Shown: positions 15,181 to 23,775 of the stretch, one piece after another
Layout of the letters: every line of letters begins with the position of its first letter
Position numbering within the stretch: position 1 is the first letter of the stretch
Source: Chromatiaceae bacterium
GTDB taxonomy: Bacteria > Pseudomonadota > Gammaproteobacteria > Chromatiales > Chromatiaceae
DNA length: 64,000 nt
Reading direction: 5' to 3'
Assembly (NCBI GenBank): GCA_013426805.1
Contig: JACDZG010000008.1
Coordinates: 1-64,000 of the forward strand
Translations under genes and position numbers: made by a program
The notes under the pieces: model-generated
Told to the model about the DNA's origin: nothing
Seen by the model: the letters and a program-made list of their open reading frames with translations, nothing else
Databases searched by the model: none

Positions 15181-15441
15181 ATGACGCGTTTACTGTCCGC
15201 ACTTCCCCTCGCCCTGTTCCTGGCGGCGGCCTTTCCCGTGTTCAGCCTCGCCGAAGACACGGCGGACGCCTGCCGCCAGATGGCGATCGACGATGAGGTC
15301 GCCCCGGAGGACATGGACGATTACATCGCCGAGTGCCTCGCGGTCGTCCAATCCGACTCGCCCGAGGAGGCCGGGGAGGCGATGGAGCAATTGGAGGCGA
15401 TCACGACCGGCACCGACGCCGCTCCCGACCCAGCGCCCTAG
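15181..15441 (+). CDS. Small secreted acidic protein
   Basis: An 86-residue protein with a clear signal peptide (MTRLLSALPLALFLAAAFPVFSLA, cleavage expected near residue 24). The mature part is short and very acidic (many Asp and Glu), with two cysteines about 20 residues apart that could form one disulfide. AGGAG precedes the ATG at good spacing. It is followed within about 110 bp by another secreted protein gene on the same strand, so the two may be co-transcribed. I do not recognise a family. Confidence 0.7.
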   Translation: MTRLLSALPLALFLAAAFPVFSLAEDTADACRQMAIDDEVAPEDMDDYIAECLAVVQSDSPEEAGEAMEQLEAITTGTDAAPDPAP

Positions 15442-15549
15442 CGCGGCAGCGCCGCGCCGCGCCGCGGGCATCCGGTCATCGGCGCGACGGCAGACTTGGC
15501 CCGTTCAAGCGGCCCAGCGCCAGCGCACTACCGTCCAGCAGGTCCTTTC

Positions 15550-16221
15550 ATGGTCAAACGCGTCACACTGCTCGCCCTCGCCGGCCTCGCCGCCGCCCTC
15601 CCCGCGTGGGCAGAGCAGGGCACGGCCAAAATCCTCGCCCCGTGGGAGGCCAACGGTCAGATTTACCAGGTGGCCGTGGACAAACTCCAGTTCATCGGCA
15701 CCTTTGAGGGCATCATGTACATCGAGCACGGCCAGGGACTCCTGGATGCCGCCCTGTTCACCTGTCCCTCGACCCAGATCACCGAGATCCTCGCCAACAC
15801 CATCAAGGGCCAAGGCTACTGCACCATCGAAAGCCCGACCGGCGACTACATTTATGCCGAGTTCACCTGTGACGGCGAGCCGGGCTCCTGCACCGGCACC
15901 TTCAAACTGACCGGCGGGACCGGCAAACTCACCGGCATCACCGGCGAGAGTGATCTGATCGTGCGCACCGCGCTGAGCGGGACCACCATCGATCAAGCGA
16001 CCGGCGGGACCGTGTCCGCCGCCAAAGGCCTCGCCATCTGGCCGGAGATGCGCTTCGAAATCCCGGGCAAGAGCACCGAAGCGGTCAACATGCTCGGCAC
16101 CGGCATCGCCGGCGCCAAGAGTCCGCCGTTCCAGCCCAAGCCGCCGACCTCACCGGCCGAGGACCCCAAGCCGGGCGGTCTCACCAGGCCGTTGGTGCCC
16201 AGTGAGCCCGTGCGCAAGTAA
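15550..16221 (+). CDS. Secreted beta-rich protein of unknown function
   Basis: A 223-residue protein with a signal peptide ([21 protein letters not shown]). The mature part is rich in beta-type and Gly/Thr segments such as [19 protein letters not shown], a pattern reminiscent of allene-oxide-cyclase-like barrels. Four cysteines could make two disulfides. The C-terminus is a proline-rich tail. The ATG at 15550 is taken as the start because the signal peptide begins there. It precedes trpG by 49 bp, but a role in tryptophan synthesis is not suggested. Function unknown. Confidence 0.72.
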   Translation: MVKRVTLLALAGLAAALPAWAEQGTAKILAPWEANGQIYQVAVDKLQFIGTFEGIMYIEHGQGLLDAALFTCPSTQITEILANTIKGQGYCTIESPTGDYIYAEFTCDGEPGSCTGTFKLTGGTGKLTGITGESDLIVRTALSGTTIDQATGGTVSAAKGLAIWPEMRFEIPGKSTEAVNMLGTGIAGAKSPPFQPKPPTSPAEDPKPGGLTRPLVPSEPVRK

Positions 16222-16270
16222 CCCGGCCGGCCGCGCCGGGGTCGCCCCCACCCCCCAGGGAACCTTCGCA

Positions 16271-16852
16271 ATGCTGTTGATGATCGACAACTACGACTCA
16301 TTCACCTACAACCTGGTGCAGTATTTGGGCGAGTTGGGCGCCGAGGTGCGGGTGGTGCGTAACGATGAGCTGAGCGTGGCGCAGGTGGCCGCGCTGAACC
16401 CGGAGCAGATCGTGATCTCCCCTGGCCCCTGCACCCCGAACGAGGCCGGAATCTCGGTGCCGCTGATCCAGGCGATGGCGGGACGGGTGCCGATCCTGGG
16501 GGTCTGCCTGGGGCACCAGTCGATCGGCCAGGCGTTCGGCGGGCAGATCGTCAAGGCGCGCCGGGTGATGCACGGCAAGACCTCGCCGGTGCACCATCGC
16601 AATCAAGGGGTGTTCAGCGAACTGGCGAACCCTTTCGCGGCGACCCGCTACCACTCGCTGGTGATCGCGCGCGACAGCATCCCGGATTGTCTGGAGATGA
16701 CCGCCTGGACACAGACCGATGCCGGCGCCCCTGACGAGATCATGGGCGTGCGCCATCGCACGCTCCCGATTCAGGGGGTCCAGTTCCACCCGGAATCGAT
16801 CCTGACGCAACAGGGTCACGATCTGCTCAAGAATTTCATCATGGGGCGCTGA
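16271..16852 (+). CDS. trpG: Anthranilate / aminodeoxychorismate synthase glutaminase
   Basis: A 193-residue class I glutamine amidotransferase that supplies ammonia to TrpE or PabB. It begins with [19 protein letters not shown]. The nucleophile Cys lies in [15 protein letters not shown], and the catalytic His and Glu in QFHPESILT near the end. [12 protein letters not shown] is the oxyanion region. Only seven bases separate it from trpD, so trpG-trpD(-trpC) is an operon; trpE is not in this window. Products of this type often serve both tryptophan and folate synthesis. Confidence 0.95.
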   Translation: MLLMIDNYDSFTYNLVQYLGELGAEVRVVRNDELSVAQVAALNPEQIVISPGPCTPNEAGISVPLIQAMAGRVPILGVCLGHQSIGQAFGGQIVKARRVMHGKTSPVHHRNQGVFSELANPFAATRYHSLVIARDSIPDCLEMTAWTQTDAGAPDEIMGVRHRTLPIQGVQFHPESILTQQGHDLLKNFIMGR

Positions 16853-16859
16853 GTAACCG

Positions 16860-17882
16860 ATGGATATCAAATCGGCGATTACCTCCTGTGTGGAGGGGAA
16901 GCACCTCGATAGCGCGCAGATGACATCGGTGATGCGCACGATCATGACCGGCGGGGCGACCGCGGCGCAGATCGCCGGATTTCTGGTGGCGCTGCGCATG
17001 AAGGGCGAATCGGTCGCGGAGATCGCGGCGGCCGCCGGCGTGATGCGCGAACTGGCGGCCGGGGTGGATATCACCGGGCTCGACTTCCCGGTGGACATCG
17101 TCGGCACCGGCGGAGACGCCAGCGGCACCTTCAACGTCTCCACCACCGCGATGTTCGTGGCCGCGGCCGCGGGCTGCCATGTCGCCAAGCACGGCAACCG
17201 CTCGGTGTCGAGCAAGTCCGGCGCGGCGGATGTCCTGGAGGCGGCGGGGGTGCGCCTCGACCTCAACCCGGCGCAGGTCGCGCGTTGTGTGCGCGAGGTG
17301 GGCGTCGGATTCATGTTCGCCCCCGGCCATCACAGTGCGATGAAGCATGCCATCGGACCGCGACGGGAACTGGGTGTGCGCACGGTCTTCAATGTGCTGG
17401 GTCCGCTGACCAATCCGGCCGGCGTGCCCAATCAGTTGCTCGGGGTCTTCAGCGAGTCGCTGCTCCAGCCGCTGGCGGAAGTCCTGCAGCGCCTGGGCAG
17501 CCGGCAGGTGCTGGTGGTCCATGCCCGCGATGGCCTGGATGAGATCAGTATCGGGGCTGAAACCGAGGTAGCTGAACTCAAGGATGGGGTGATCAGCCGC
17601 TACCGGATCAGTCCGGATGACTTCGGTTTGCCCCGCGCCGGGCTCGACCGCATCCGGGTGGCGGATCCGGCCGCCAGCCTGCTCATGCTGCGCGGGGTGC
17701 TCGCCAACGAACCCGGCCCACCGCGTGACATCGTGTTGCTGAACGCGGGCGCCGCGATCTATGCCGCGGGGCGGGCGAAGACCCTGGCGGAGGGGGTCCG
17801 GCTGGCCGATGCCGCCATCGCGAGCGGTGAGGCACTGCGGCGGCTGGAGTCGCTGGTTGCGCTGACCTCAACCATCGCTTAG
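16860..17882 (+). CDS. trpD: Anthranilate phosphoribosyltransferase
   Basis: A 340-residue enzyme that joins PRPP and anthranilate in tryptophan synthesis. Family motifs are intact: VGTGGDASGTFNVSTTAMF (PRPP binding, near residue 80), KHGNRSVSSKSGAADVLEAAG and PLTNPAGVPNQLLGVF. VHARDGLDEIS is also conserved. Length is normal. Second gene of the trp operon. Confidence 0.96.
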   Translation: MDIKSAITSCVEGKHLDSAQMTSVMRTIMTGGATAAQIAGFLVALRMKGESVAEIAAAAGVMRELAAGVDITGLDFPVDIVGTGGDASGTFNVSTTAMFVAAAAGCHVAKHGNRSVSSKSGAADVLEAAGVRLDLNPAQVARCVREVGVGFMFAPGHHSAMKHAIGPRRELGVRTVFNVLGPLTNPAGVPNQLLGVFSESLLQPLAEVLQRLGSRQVLVVHARDGLDEISIGAETEVAELKDGVISRYRISPDDFGLPRAGLDRIRVADPAASLLMLRGVLANEPGPPRDIVLLNAGAAIYAAGRAKTLAEGVRLADAAIASGEALRRLESLVALTSTIA

Positions 17883-17957
17883 GAACCGTTCACTCGGATC
17901 GCGAAGGGTTTTCGTCTTCGAGTTTGACTCTACCGTTCAGCACGAGATGCCTCAGCC

Positions 17958-18755
17958 ATGCCCGGAACCCCTGATATCCTGAAAAAGATCTGTCATCGCA
18001 AGGTCGCGGAGGTGGCGGCTCGCGCCGCGCACCTGCCGCTGGCCGCGCTCCAGGCCAGGCTGGCCGCGGCACCACCGGTACGCGGCTTCGCCGCGGCCCT
18101 GAAAACACGCATCGCGGCAGGCCAACCGGCGGTGATCGCCGAGATCAAACGCGCCAGTCCGAGCAAGGGGATACTGCGGGCGGATTTTGCTCCGGGGATG
18201 ATCGCGGCAAGCTATGAACGCGGCGGGGCCACCTGCCTGTCGGTGCTGACCGACATCGATTTCTTCCAGGGCAGCGATGCCTATCTCGTCGAGGCGCGCG
18301 CCGCCTGCGGTTTGCCGGTGATTCGCAAGGATTTCATCATTGACCCCTACCAGGTATACGAGGCGCGCGCGATCGGCGCGGATTGCATCCTGCTGATCGC
18401 GGCCTGCCTGGACGATGCGCGGTTACGCGACCTGAGCACCCTGGCCCAGGGACTGGGCATGGACGTGCTGGTAGAGGTGCACGACGCCGCCGAGTTGTCG
18501 CGCGCCTTGGCCGTTCCGGGGCGACTGGTCGGGATCAACAACCGGAACTTGCGCACCTTTGAAGTAACCCTGGACACCACGCTGGAACTACTGGACGCGG
18601 TGCCCGCCGACCGGCTGCTGGTGACCGAGAGCGGCATCCTGAGCGTGGAATCAGTCACCCTGATGCGCAACCATGGGGTCCACGCCTTCCTGGTCGGCGA
18701 AGCCTTCATGCGCGCCCCCGACCCGGGCACCGAGCTGCGGCGGTTGTTTTTCTGA
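17958..18755 (+). CDS. trpC: Indole-3-glycerol phosphate synthase
   Basis: A 265-residue TIM-barrel enzyme that closes the indole ring in tryptophan synthesis. Visible active-site segments: [11 protein letters not shown] (residue ~55), [16 protein letters not shown] (~120), [22 protein letters not shown] and VTESGI. Monofunctional, with no TrpF fusion. It lies 75 bp after trpD and converges on crp with a 13-bp gap. Confidence 0.96.
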   Translation: MPGTPDILKKICHRKVAEVAARAAHLPLAALQARLAAAPPVRGFAAALKTRIAAGQPAVIAEIKRASPSKGILRADFAPGMIAASYERGGATCLSVLTDIDFFQGSDAYLVEARAACGLPVIRKDFIIDPYQVYEARAIGADCILLIAACLDDARLRDLSTLAQGLGMDVLVEVHDAAELSRALAVPGRLVGINNRNLRTFEVTLDTTLELLDAVPADRLLVTESGILSVESVTLMRNHGVHAFLVGEAFMRAPDPGTELRRLFF

Positions 18756-18768
18756 TGCGACGCCCATC

Positions 18769-19422
18769 CTAGCGGGTGCCGAAGACGACGATTGTCTTAC
18801 CCGCCACGCTGATCAACCCCTGTTCCTCCAGGCTCTTCAACACCCGCCCGGCCATCTCACGGGAGCAGCCGACGATGCGCCCGATCTCTTGGCGCGTGAT
18901 GCGAATCTGCATGCCGTCCGGATGCGTCATGGCGTCTGGCTGTTTACACAAATCAAGTAAGGTGCCGGCGATCCGCCCGGTCACGTCGAGGAAGGCCAAG
19001 TGCCCGACTTTACGGCTGGTCTGGCGCAACCGCGTCGACAGCTGCAGACCGACGGCATAGAGAAACTCCTTGGCCACATCCTTCAATTCGTTGTCGAGCA
19101 GCCGATCGAGACGCTGATAGGTGATCTCCGCAACCTTGCATTTCATGCGGGTCCGCACGATGACGCTGCGGGTGTTCAGCGGCATGAACAGCCCCATTTC
19201 GCCGATGAACTCACCCTTATTGATATAGGCCAACAAGAGCTCGCGGCGCTCTTCGTCGTCGATGACGGCGGCCACCGAGCCCTCAATCAGGTAATAGATA
19301 CTCTCCGCCGGCTCGCCGACGCGGATGAAGTCCACGTTCTTGTCGTAGGACTTGGTATGGCAGTGAGACAGGAATGGCTGGAGCCAGCGGGGTTCTTGCT
19401 TGGGCGGGATCAGGATAGTCAT
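18769..19422 (-). CDS. crp: cAMP receptor protein (Crp/Vfr)
   Basis: A 217-residue global regulator. The N-terminal cAMP-binding domain has GEFIGEMGLF with the Glu, and NTRSVIVRT with the Arg-Ser pair that contact cAMP. The hinge LAFLDVTGRIAGTLLDL and the helix-turn-helix RQEIGRIVGCSREMAGRVLK are nearly those of E. coli Crp, and the last residues are GKTIVVFGTR. The ATG at 19422 is chosen; the frame upstream has no family similarity. It is divergent from the OsmC-family gene, an arrangement shared with E. coli crp-yhfA and Pseudomonas vfr. Confidence 0.94.
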   Translation of the reverse strand: MTILIPPKQEPRWLQPFLSHCHTKSYDKNVDFIRVGEPAESIYYLIEGSVAAVIDDEERRELLLAYINKGEFIGEMGLFMPLNTRSVIVRTRMKCKVAEITYQRLDRLLDNELKDVAKEFLYAVGLQLSTRLRQTSRKVGHLAFLDVTGRIAGTLLDLCKQPDAMTHPDGMQIRITRQEIGRIVGCSREMAGRVLKSLEEQGLISVAGKTIVVFGTR

Positions 19423-19576
19423 TGGTCGCGGCCTTCGTGGGGCAATGGCGCTGCGGGGCAACGCGCGAGTTAACTTGGAATCTTAGGCGAGCAGCTGCGC
19501 CTTGTCGAACTATGGTAGCCTGCGGCGTCAGTGGACGCCGCGGCGGCGTCCCGGATCGGTTGTTCAGGGGGTGTTC

Positions 19577-19993
19577 ATGAAGGCTCGGGTGAAGTGGATC
19601 GATGGGGTTGCCATGCTCGGCGAGTCCGAGTCCGGACATGGGATCGTCATGGACGGCCCGCCGGACGCGGGCGGACGCAATGTCGGGGTGCGCCCGATGG
19701 AGTTGCTGCTGTTGGGGATGGGCGGCTGCTCCGAGTTCGACGTGCTCTCGATGCTGCGCAAGGCGCGGCAGCAGGTCACCGATTGCGTGCTCGAACTGAC
19801 CGCCGAGCGGGCACCCGCCGACCCCAAGGTCTTCACCTGCATCCATGCCCACTTCATCCTGACCGGACGAGGCCTGGACCCCCGCCAGGTGGAACGTGCG
19901 ATCAAGCTGAGCGCCGACAAGTATTGCTCCGCCTCTATCATGCTCGGTGCCGTCGCTACTGTCACCCACGACTTCGAGATCCGCGATGCTTGA
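19577..19993 (+). CDS. OsmC family protein (YhfA-like)
   Basis: A 138-residue OsmC/Ohr superfamily protein. The two family cysteines are present: GMGGCSEFDVLSML near residue 57 and ADKYCSASIML near residue 118. This spacing is used for thiol-dependent peroxide reduction in Ohr/OsmC, though YhfA-type members are not proven peroxidases. It is divergent from crp across 154 bp. Its last codons overlap the ATG of the next gene (19986). Confidence 0.88.
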   Translation: MKARVKWIDGVAMLGESESGHGIVMDGPPDAGGRNVGVRPMELLLLGMGGCSEFDVLSMLRKARQQVTDCVLELTAERAPADPKVFTCIHAHFILTGRGLDPRQVERAIKLSADKYCSASIMLGAVATVTHDFEIRDA

Positions 19994-21362
19994 CGCGACG
20001 GCCGCATTCGACGCGGTCGTCGCGGAATTTTATGAAGGTTGGTTTCGCTATCACCCGGACCGCGCCCTGGAACTTGGCCTCCCGGTGTCGGGCCGCATGC
20101 TCCCGCCGCAAGAGGATGATGATCTGGCCGCCCTGCGCGGCTGGATCGAGACCCTGATCCTGAGCCTGGATGAGATCGCATTCACCAGGCTGGACGCGGA
20201 TCGGCAACTGGATTTCGAACTGCTCGCCGGCGCTGCGCGGATCGAGCATCAGGAGTCCCTGACGCGCGACTGGCGTCGGCTTGACCCACTGCACTTTCTG
20301 CCGGTCGCGGCGATCGACCGCCTGACCCTGGACCCGACGCGGGCACTGGACGGTGCCCTGCCCCTGCTCCTGGAACAGATACCGGAACACCTGCGCCAGG
20401 CGCAGGCCCAACTGCGTGAGATGGCGGCGGCGCTCAGCGCGCCCCTGGTGCGCGTCGCCGCCGCGGAGGCCGCGAGCGGATGCTGTTCGCTGCGTCACCT
20501 GGCGCGGGGCACTTGGCTACGCGAGCGTGCGCAAGCGCCGCAGGAACTGCAACTCCTGGCGGAGTCGGCCGCCGATGCCCTGGCCGGCTTCAGCCACCTG
20601 CTGACCACCGAGTTGGCCGCGCGCGCGCGGGGGGAACCCGGTTGCGGGAGCGCGCACCTGCAACTGCGGTTGCGCTATCTTCATGGCATCGACTGCGATC
20701 CGGCAACCCTGGATGAGTCCATTGCCGGGATGCTGCGCGCGACTGAAGACGCGCTGGATCACTTGGCGGACGCCCCGGCCGGCGACCGGAATCAGGATGC
20801 CGTGTCAGGCTGCGCAGCGCCGGTCGCGGCGTCGGCCCGACTGCAACAGTTTCGCGAATTGCTGGCCGACGCGGCGCGAGCGCGGCGCTTGCCGCGCCGA
20901 CTCGCCAACGCCGTCTCACTGACGGGGGGCTGGCACCTCTATGTAACGGACCGGCCGGGACGCACGACTGTTCACGCGGGCGACCAGCACCGTTGGACAC
21001 TGATCGCCCGGCGCGACTGCCTGCGGCGGGCCGCACTGGACCTGCACCTGCATACCGGTCGCATCGATAGCGATCAGGCGCTGGCACGCCTGCGCCAACT
21101 CGGGCTCACGGTGACAGCCGCGGAGGCGGCCTTCGCACGCATCGTGCTCGCCCCGGGTGATGCACTGGCCGCCGTGCTCGGCTGGCGACTGCTGGACGCG
21201 GCGCGGGCGCACGAGGAAGCACGCGACGGCACGGGGTTCGCCGAGCGGGCCTTTCATGACCGCCTGGTCTCCCAGGGACCGATCCCGTTGGCACTCGCGC
21301 TCCGCTATGGCCTGAGCGAACCGCTTTGGCAGAGCGCGGCCGCAATGGTGTTCGGTCCTTAG
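19986..21362 (+). CDS. DUF885-like protein lacking the metal site
   Basis: A 458-residue protein. The N-terminal part (FDAVVAEFYEGWFRYHPDRALELG, LDFELLAGAARIE) and the C-terminal part (LAPGDALAAVLGWRLLDAARA, then AFHDRLVSQGPIPLALA) match DUF885 proteins, which resemble zinc carboxypeptidases. Normal members are about 550-600 residues and carry HExxGHH and EGW. Here the region before TGGWHLYV contains no HExxH, and the Glu of EGW is Gly, so a metalloprotease activity is unlikely. It overlaps the OsmC gene by 8 bp, suggesting co-translation. Function unknown. Confidence 0.6.
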   Translation: MLDATAAFDAVVAEFYEGWFRYHPDRALELGLPVSGRMLPPQEDDDLAALRGWIETLILSLDEIAFTRLDADRQLDFELLAGAARIEHQESLTRDWRRLDPLHFLPVAAIDRLTLDPTRALDGALPLLLEQIPEHLRQAQAQLREMAAALSAPLVRVAAAEAASGCCSLRHLARGTWLRERAQAPQELQLLAESAADALAGFSHLLTTELAARARGEPGCGSAHLQLRLRYLHGIDCDPATLDESIAGMLRATEDALDHLADAPAGDRNQDAVSGCAAPVAASARLQQFRELLADAARARRLPRRLANAVSLTGGWHLYVTDRPGRTTVHAGDQHRWTLIARRDCLRRAALDLHLHTGRIDSDQALARLRQLGLTVTAAEAAFARIVLAPGDALAAVLGWRLLDAARAHEEARDGTGFAERAFHDRLVSQGPIPLALALRYGLSEPLWQSAAAMVFGP

Positions 21363-21453
21363 GCAGCAGCGCCGCGCGCCCTTCGCTTCGCCGCCGTTTG
21401 CCTTTATGCTTTCCGCTACCGACGATTCAACCATCCGCCAGGCCCATACTCCG

Positions 21454-21942
21454 ATGGCATTCAAGACCGCCGACCTCTACGACCACTACGAGACCCAGGT
21501 GCGGGTCTGTGATCCCATCTTCCGGGACTTCGGCGGACGCCGCGCCTTTGCCGGTGCGGTGGTGACCGCCAAGTGTTTCGAAGACAACACCCAGATCAAG
21601 GCGCTGCTGGCCGAACCCGGTGCCGGTCGCGTGCTGGTTGCCGACGCCGGTGGCTCGCTGCGCTGCGCCATGCTCGGCGACCTGATCGCCGCGGGCGCGG
21701 TCGCCCAGGGGTGGGCCGGGGTGATCCTGTTCGGCTGCGTGCGTGATACGGATGAACTGGCCGGGATGGACCTGGGGATCAAGGCCCTGGCCGCCAACCC
21801 GCGCAAGAGCCAGCGCCGCGGTGAAGGACAACGCGACCTGGCGGTGAGTTTTGCCGGAGTCAGCTTCGCGCCCGGCGACTGGGTCTACGCTGACGCGGAC
21901 GGCATCCTGGTCGCCGCCGCCCGACTCGACCGCGCGGACTGA
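21454..21942 (+). CDS. rraA: RraA, RNase E inhibitor / aldolase family
   Basis: A 162-residue protein of the RraA / HMG aldolase family. It starts MAFKTADLYDHYETQVRVCDP and contains VLVADAGGSLRCAMLGDLIA and GWAGVILFGCVRDTDEL, the conserved core. Family members bind RNase E and reduce mRNA decay in E. coli; some have aldolase activity. The length matches the RraA subgroup. It lies 10 bp before aceK and is probably co-transcribed with it. Confidence 0.88.
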   Translation: MAFKTADLYDHYETQVRVCDPIFRDFGGRRAFAGAVVTAKCFEDNTQIKALLAEPGAGRVLVADAGGSLRCAMLGDLIAAGAVAQGWAGVILFGCVRDTDELAGMDLGIKALAANPRKSQRRGEGQRDLAVSFAGVSFAPGDWVYADADGILVAAARLDRAD

Positions 21943-21952
21943 GGAGAGCGCA

Positions 21953-23701
21953 ATGGCCTGGACCGAAGCAAAGCAGATCGCGGAGTGCATCCTGGATGGC
22001 TTCGACAGCCATTACCGGCAGTTCCGGGAAGTCACCGCCAAAGCGCGGCAGCGCTTTGAGAACGCGGATTGGGCCGCGGTCCAGACCGCCTCCCGCGAGC
22101 GCATCGACTACTACGATCAGCGCGTGGTGGAAACCGTGGGCATCCTGCGCCGCGAATTCCACCTGCATAACCGCGACGAGCGCCTGTGGCGGCGGGTCAA
22201 GGTGGAGTACCTGCGCCTGCTGCCGCAACACCGCCAGCCCGAATTGGCCGAAACCTATTACAACTCGGTGTTCTGCCGCCTGTTCGACCGCCGCTATTAC
22301 AACAGCGCCCATATCTTCGTGTGGCCGGTGTTCTCCACCGAACATCTGGAGGCGGAAAACCCGATCTTCCGCCCCTATTACCCGGCACGTGACGGCATGG
22401 TCAAGATCATCGGCGCGATCATGGACGGACTCGGGTTCACGCTCCCCTTCCGCGACCGCCGCCACGACATCCGCAACCTGATGCACGCCATCTGTTCCCG
22501 CTTCCCGGACAATCGGGCGCTGGCGCAGAACTTCCAGATCGCGGTGCTGACCGAGCCCTTTTTTCGCAACAAGGGGGCCTATGTCATCGGCAAGATCATC
22601 AATGGGGCGGACCAAACCCCCTTCGCGGTGCCGATCCTCAACGACGAACAGGGCGGACTCTATTGCGATGCCCTGTTGCTGGGCAACGACGAAATCACCG
22701 ACATCTTCAGTTTCTCCCGCGCCTATTTCATGGTGAACACCCAGGTGCCGGCCGCGGTCGTGGACTTCCTGCGCCCACTCCTGGCGCGTAAGTCAAAAGC
22801 CGAGTTCTATACCGCCATCGGCTTTCAGAAATACGCCAAGGCCGAATTCTACCGTGACTTCCTGAAACACCTGCGGTATTCCTCGGACGAATTCAAAGTC
22901 GCACCCGGCATCCGCGGCATGGTGATGTGCGTCTTCACCCTGCCGTCATTGTCGTTCGTCTTCAAGGTGATCAGGGACCGGTTCGCACCACCCAAGGAAA
23001 TGACCCGCGAGATCGTCAAAGAGAAATACCTGCTGGTGAAAATGCACGACCGGGTCGGGCGCATGGCGGACTCCTGGGAATACTCCCACGTCGCCTTCCC
23101 GCTGGCGCGCATCTCAGCGGATCTGCGCGCGGAACTGGAGTCGGAATGCGCCGGCAGCCTGGAGATCGACGGCGATCAGATCATCATCAAGCACCTCTAT
23201 ATCGAGCGGCGCATGACCCCGCTCAATCTCTATCTGCATACAGCCGATCAAGATGAGATTCGTCATGCCATCCGGGAATACGGCGACGCCATCAAGCAGC
23301 TCGCCGCGGCCAACATTTTTCCCGGTGATTTTTTATTCAAGAATTTCGGTGTCACCCGTGCCGGGCGGGTCGTCTTCTACGACTACGATGAACTATGCTA
23401 CCTCACCGAATGCAACTTCCGGGAGATTCCGGAGCCACCCTACCCGGAGATGGAGATGGCGGCGGAGCCCTGGTATACGGCCGGACCGGACGACGTCTTT
23501 CCGGAAGAGTTCGCGACCTTCCTGCTCACCGACCCGCGGATACGCAAGGTCTTTCTCGAACTGCACCGCGACCTGCTCGACCCCGCTTGGTGGCGCGCCC
23601 GCCAAGCGGTGATCCGCAGCGGCCGTCTCGACGACATCTTCCCCTATCCCCAAGAGCGCCGCTTCCGGCGCGCCATTTCCCAAGAAACCGCTCGCCAGTA
23701 A
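21953..23701 (+). CDS. aceK: Isocitrate dehydrogenase kinase/phosphatase
   Basis: A 582-residue bifunctional enzyme that phosphorylates and dephosphorylates isocitrate dehydrogenase, diverting isocitrate to the glyoxylate shunt on acetate. Kinase-fold features: ALAGI-like region APGIRGMVMCVFTLPS, VFKVIRDRF (ATP-binding Lys), LYIERRMTPLNLYL, and FPGDFLFKNFGV followed by VFYDYDEL (catalytic and metal Asp). GAGGAG precedes the ATG. The presence of an ActP-type acetate permease gene at 35 kb fits acetate use; aceA/aceB are not in the window. Confidence 0.95.
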   Translation: MAWTEAKQIAECILDGFDSHYRQFREVTAKARQRFENADWAAVQTASRERIDYYDQRVVETVGILRREFHLHNRDERLWRRVKVEYLRLLPQHRQPELAETYYNSVFCRLFDRRYYNSAHIFVWPVFSTEHLEAENPIFRPYYPARDGMVKIIGAIMDGLGFTLPFRDRRHDIRNLMHAICSRFPDNRALAQNFQIAVLTEPFFRNKGAYVIGKIINGADQTPFAVPILNDEQGGLYCDALLLGNDEITDIFSFSRAYFMVNTQVPAAVVDFLRPLLARKSKAEFYTAIGFQKYAKAEFYRDFLKHLRYSSDEFKVAPGIRGMVMCVFTLPSLSFVFKVIRDRFAPPKEMTREIVKEKYLLVKMHDRVGRMADSWEYSHVAFPLARISADLRAELESECAGSLEIDGDQIIIKHLYIERRMTPLNLYLHTADQDEIRHAIREYGDAIKQLAAANIFPGDFLFKNFGVTRAGRVVFYDYDELCYLTECNFREIPEPPYPEMEMAAEPWYTAGPDDVFPEEFATFLLTDPRIRKVFLELHRDLLDPAWWRARQAVIRSGRLDDIFPYPQERRFRRAISQETARQ

Positions 23702-23775
23702 GCAAGCGTATGTTCAGCAGGAAACGGTGTGCGCGATCCGCTGTTTCTAGGTTAGCTGCTTTCTCACCGGCTTCA

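Noticed and set aside
19423-19576. Crp binding site in the crp/OsmC intergenic region
   Set aside because: I found no TGTGA-N6-TCACA-like palindrome.
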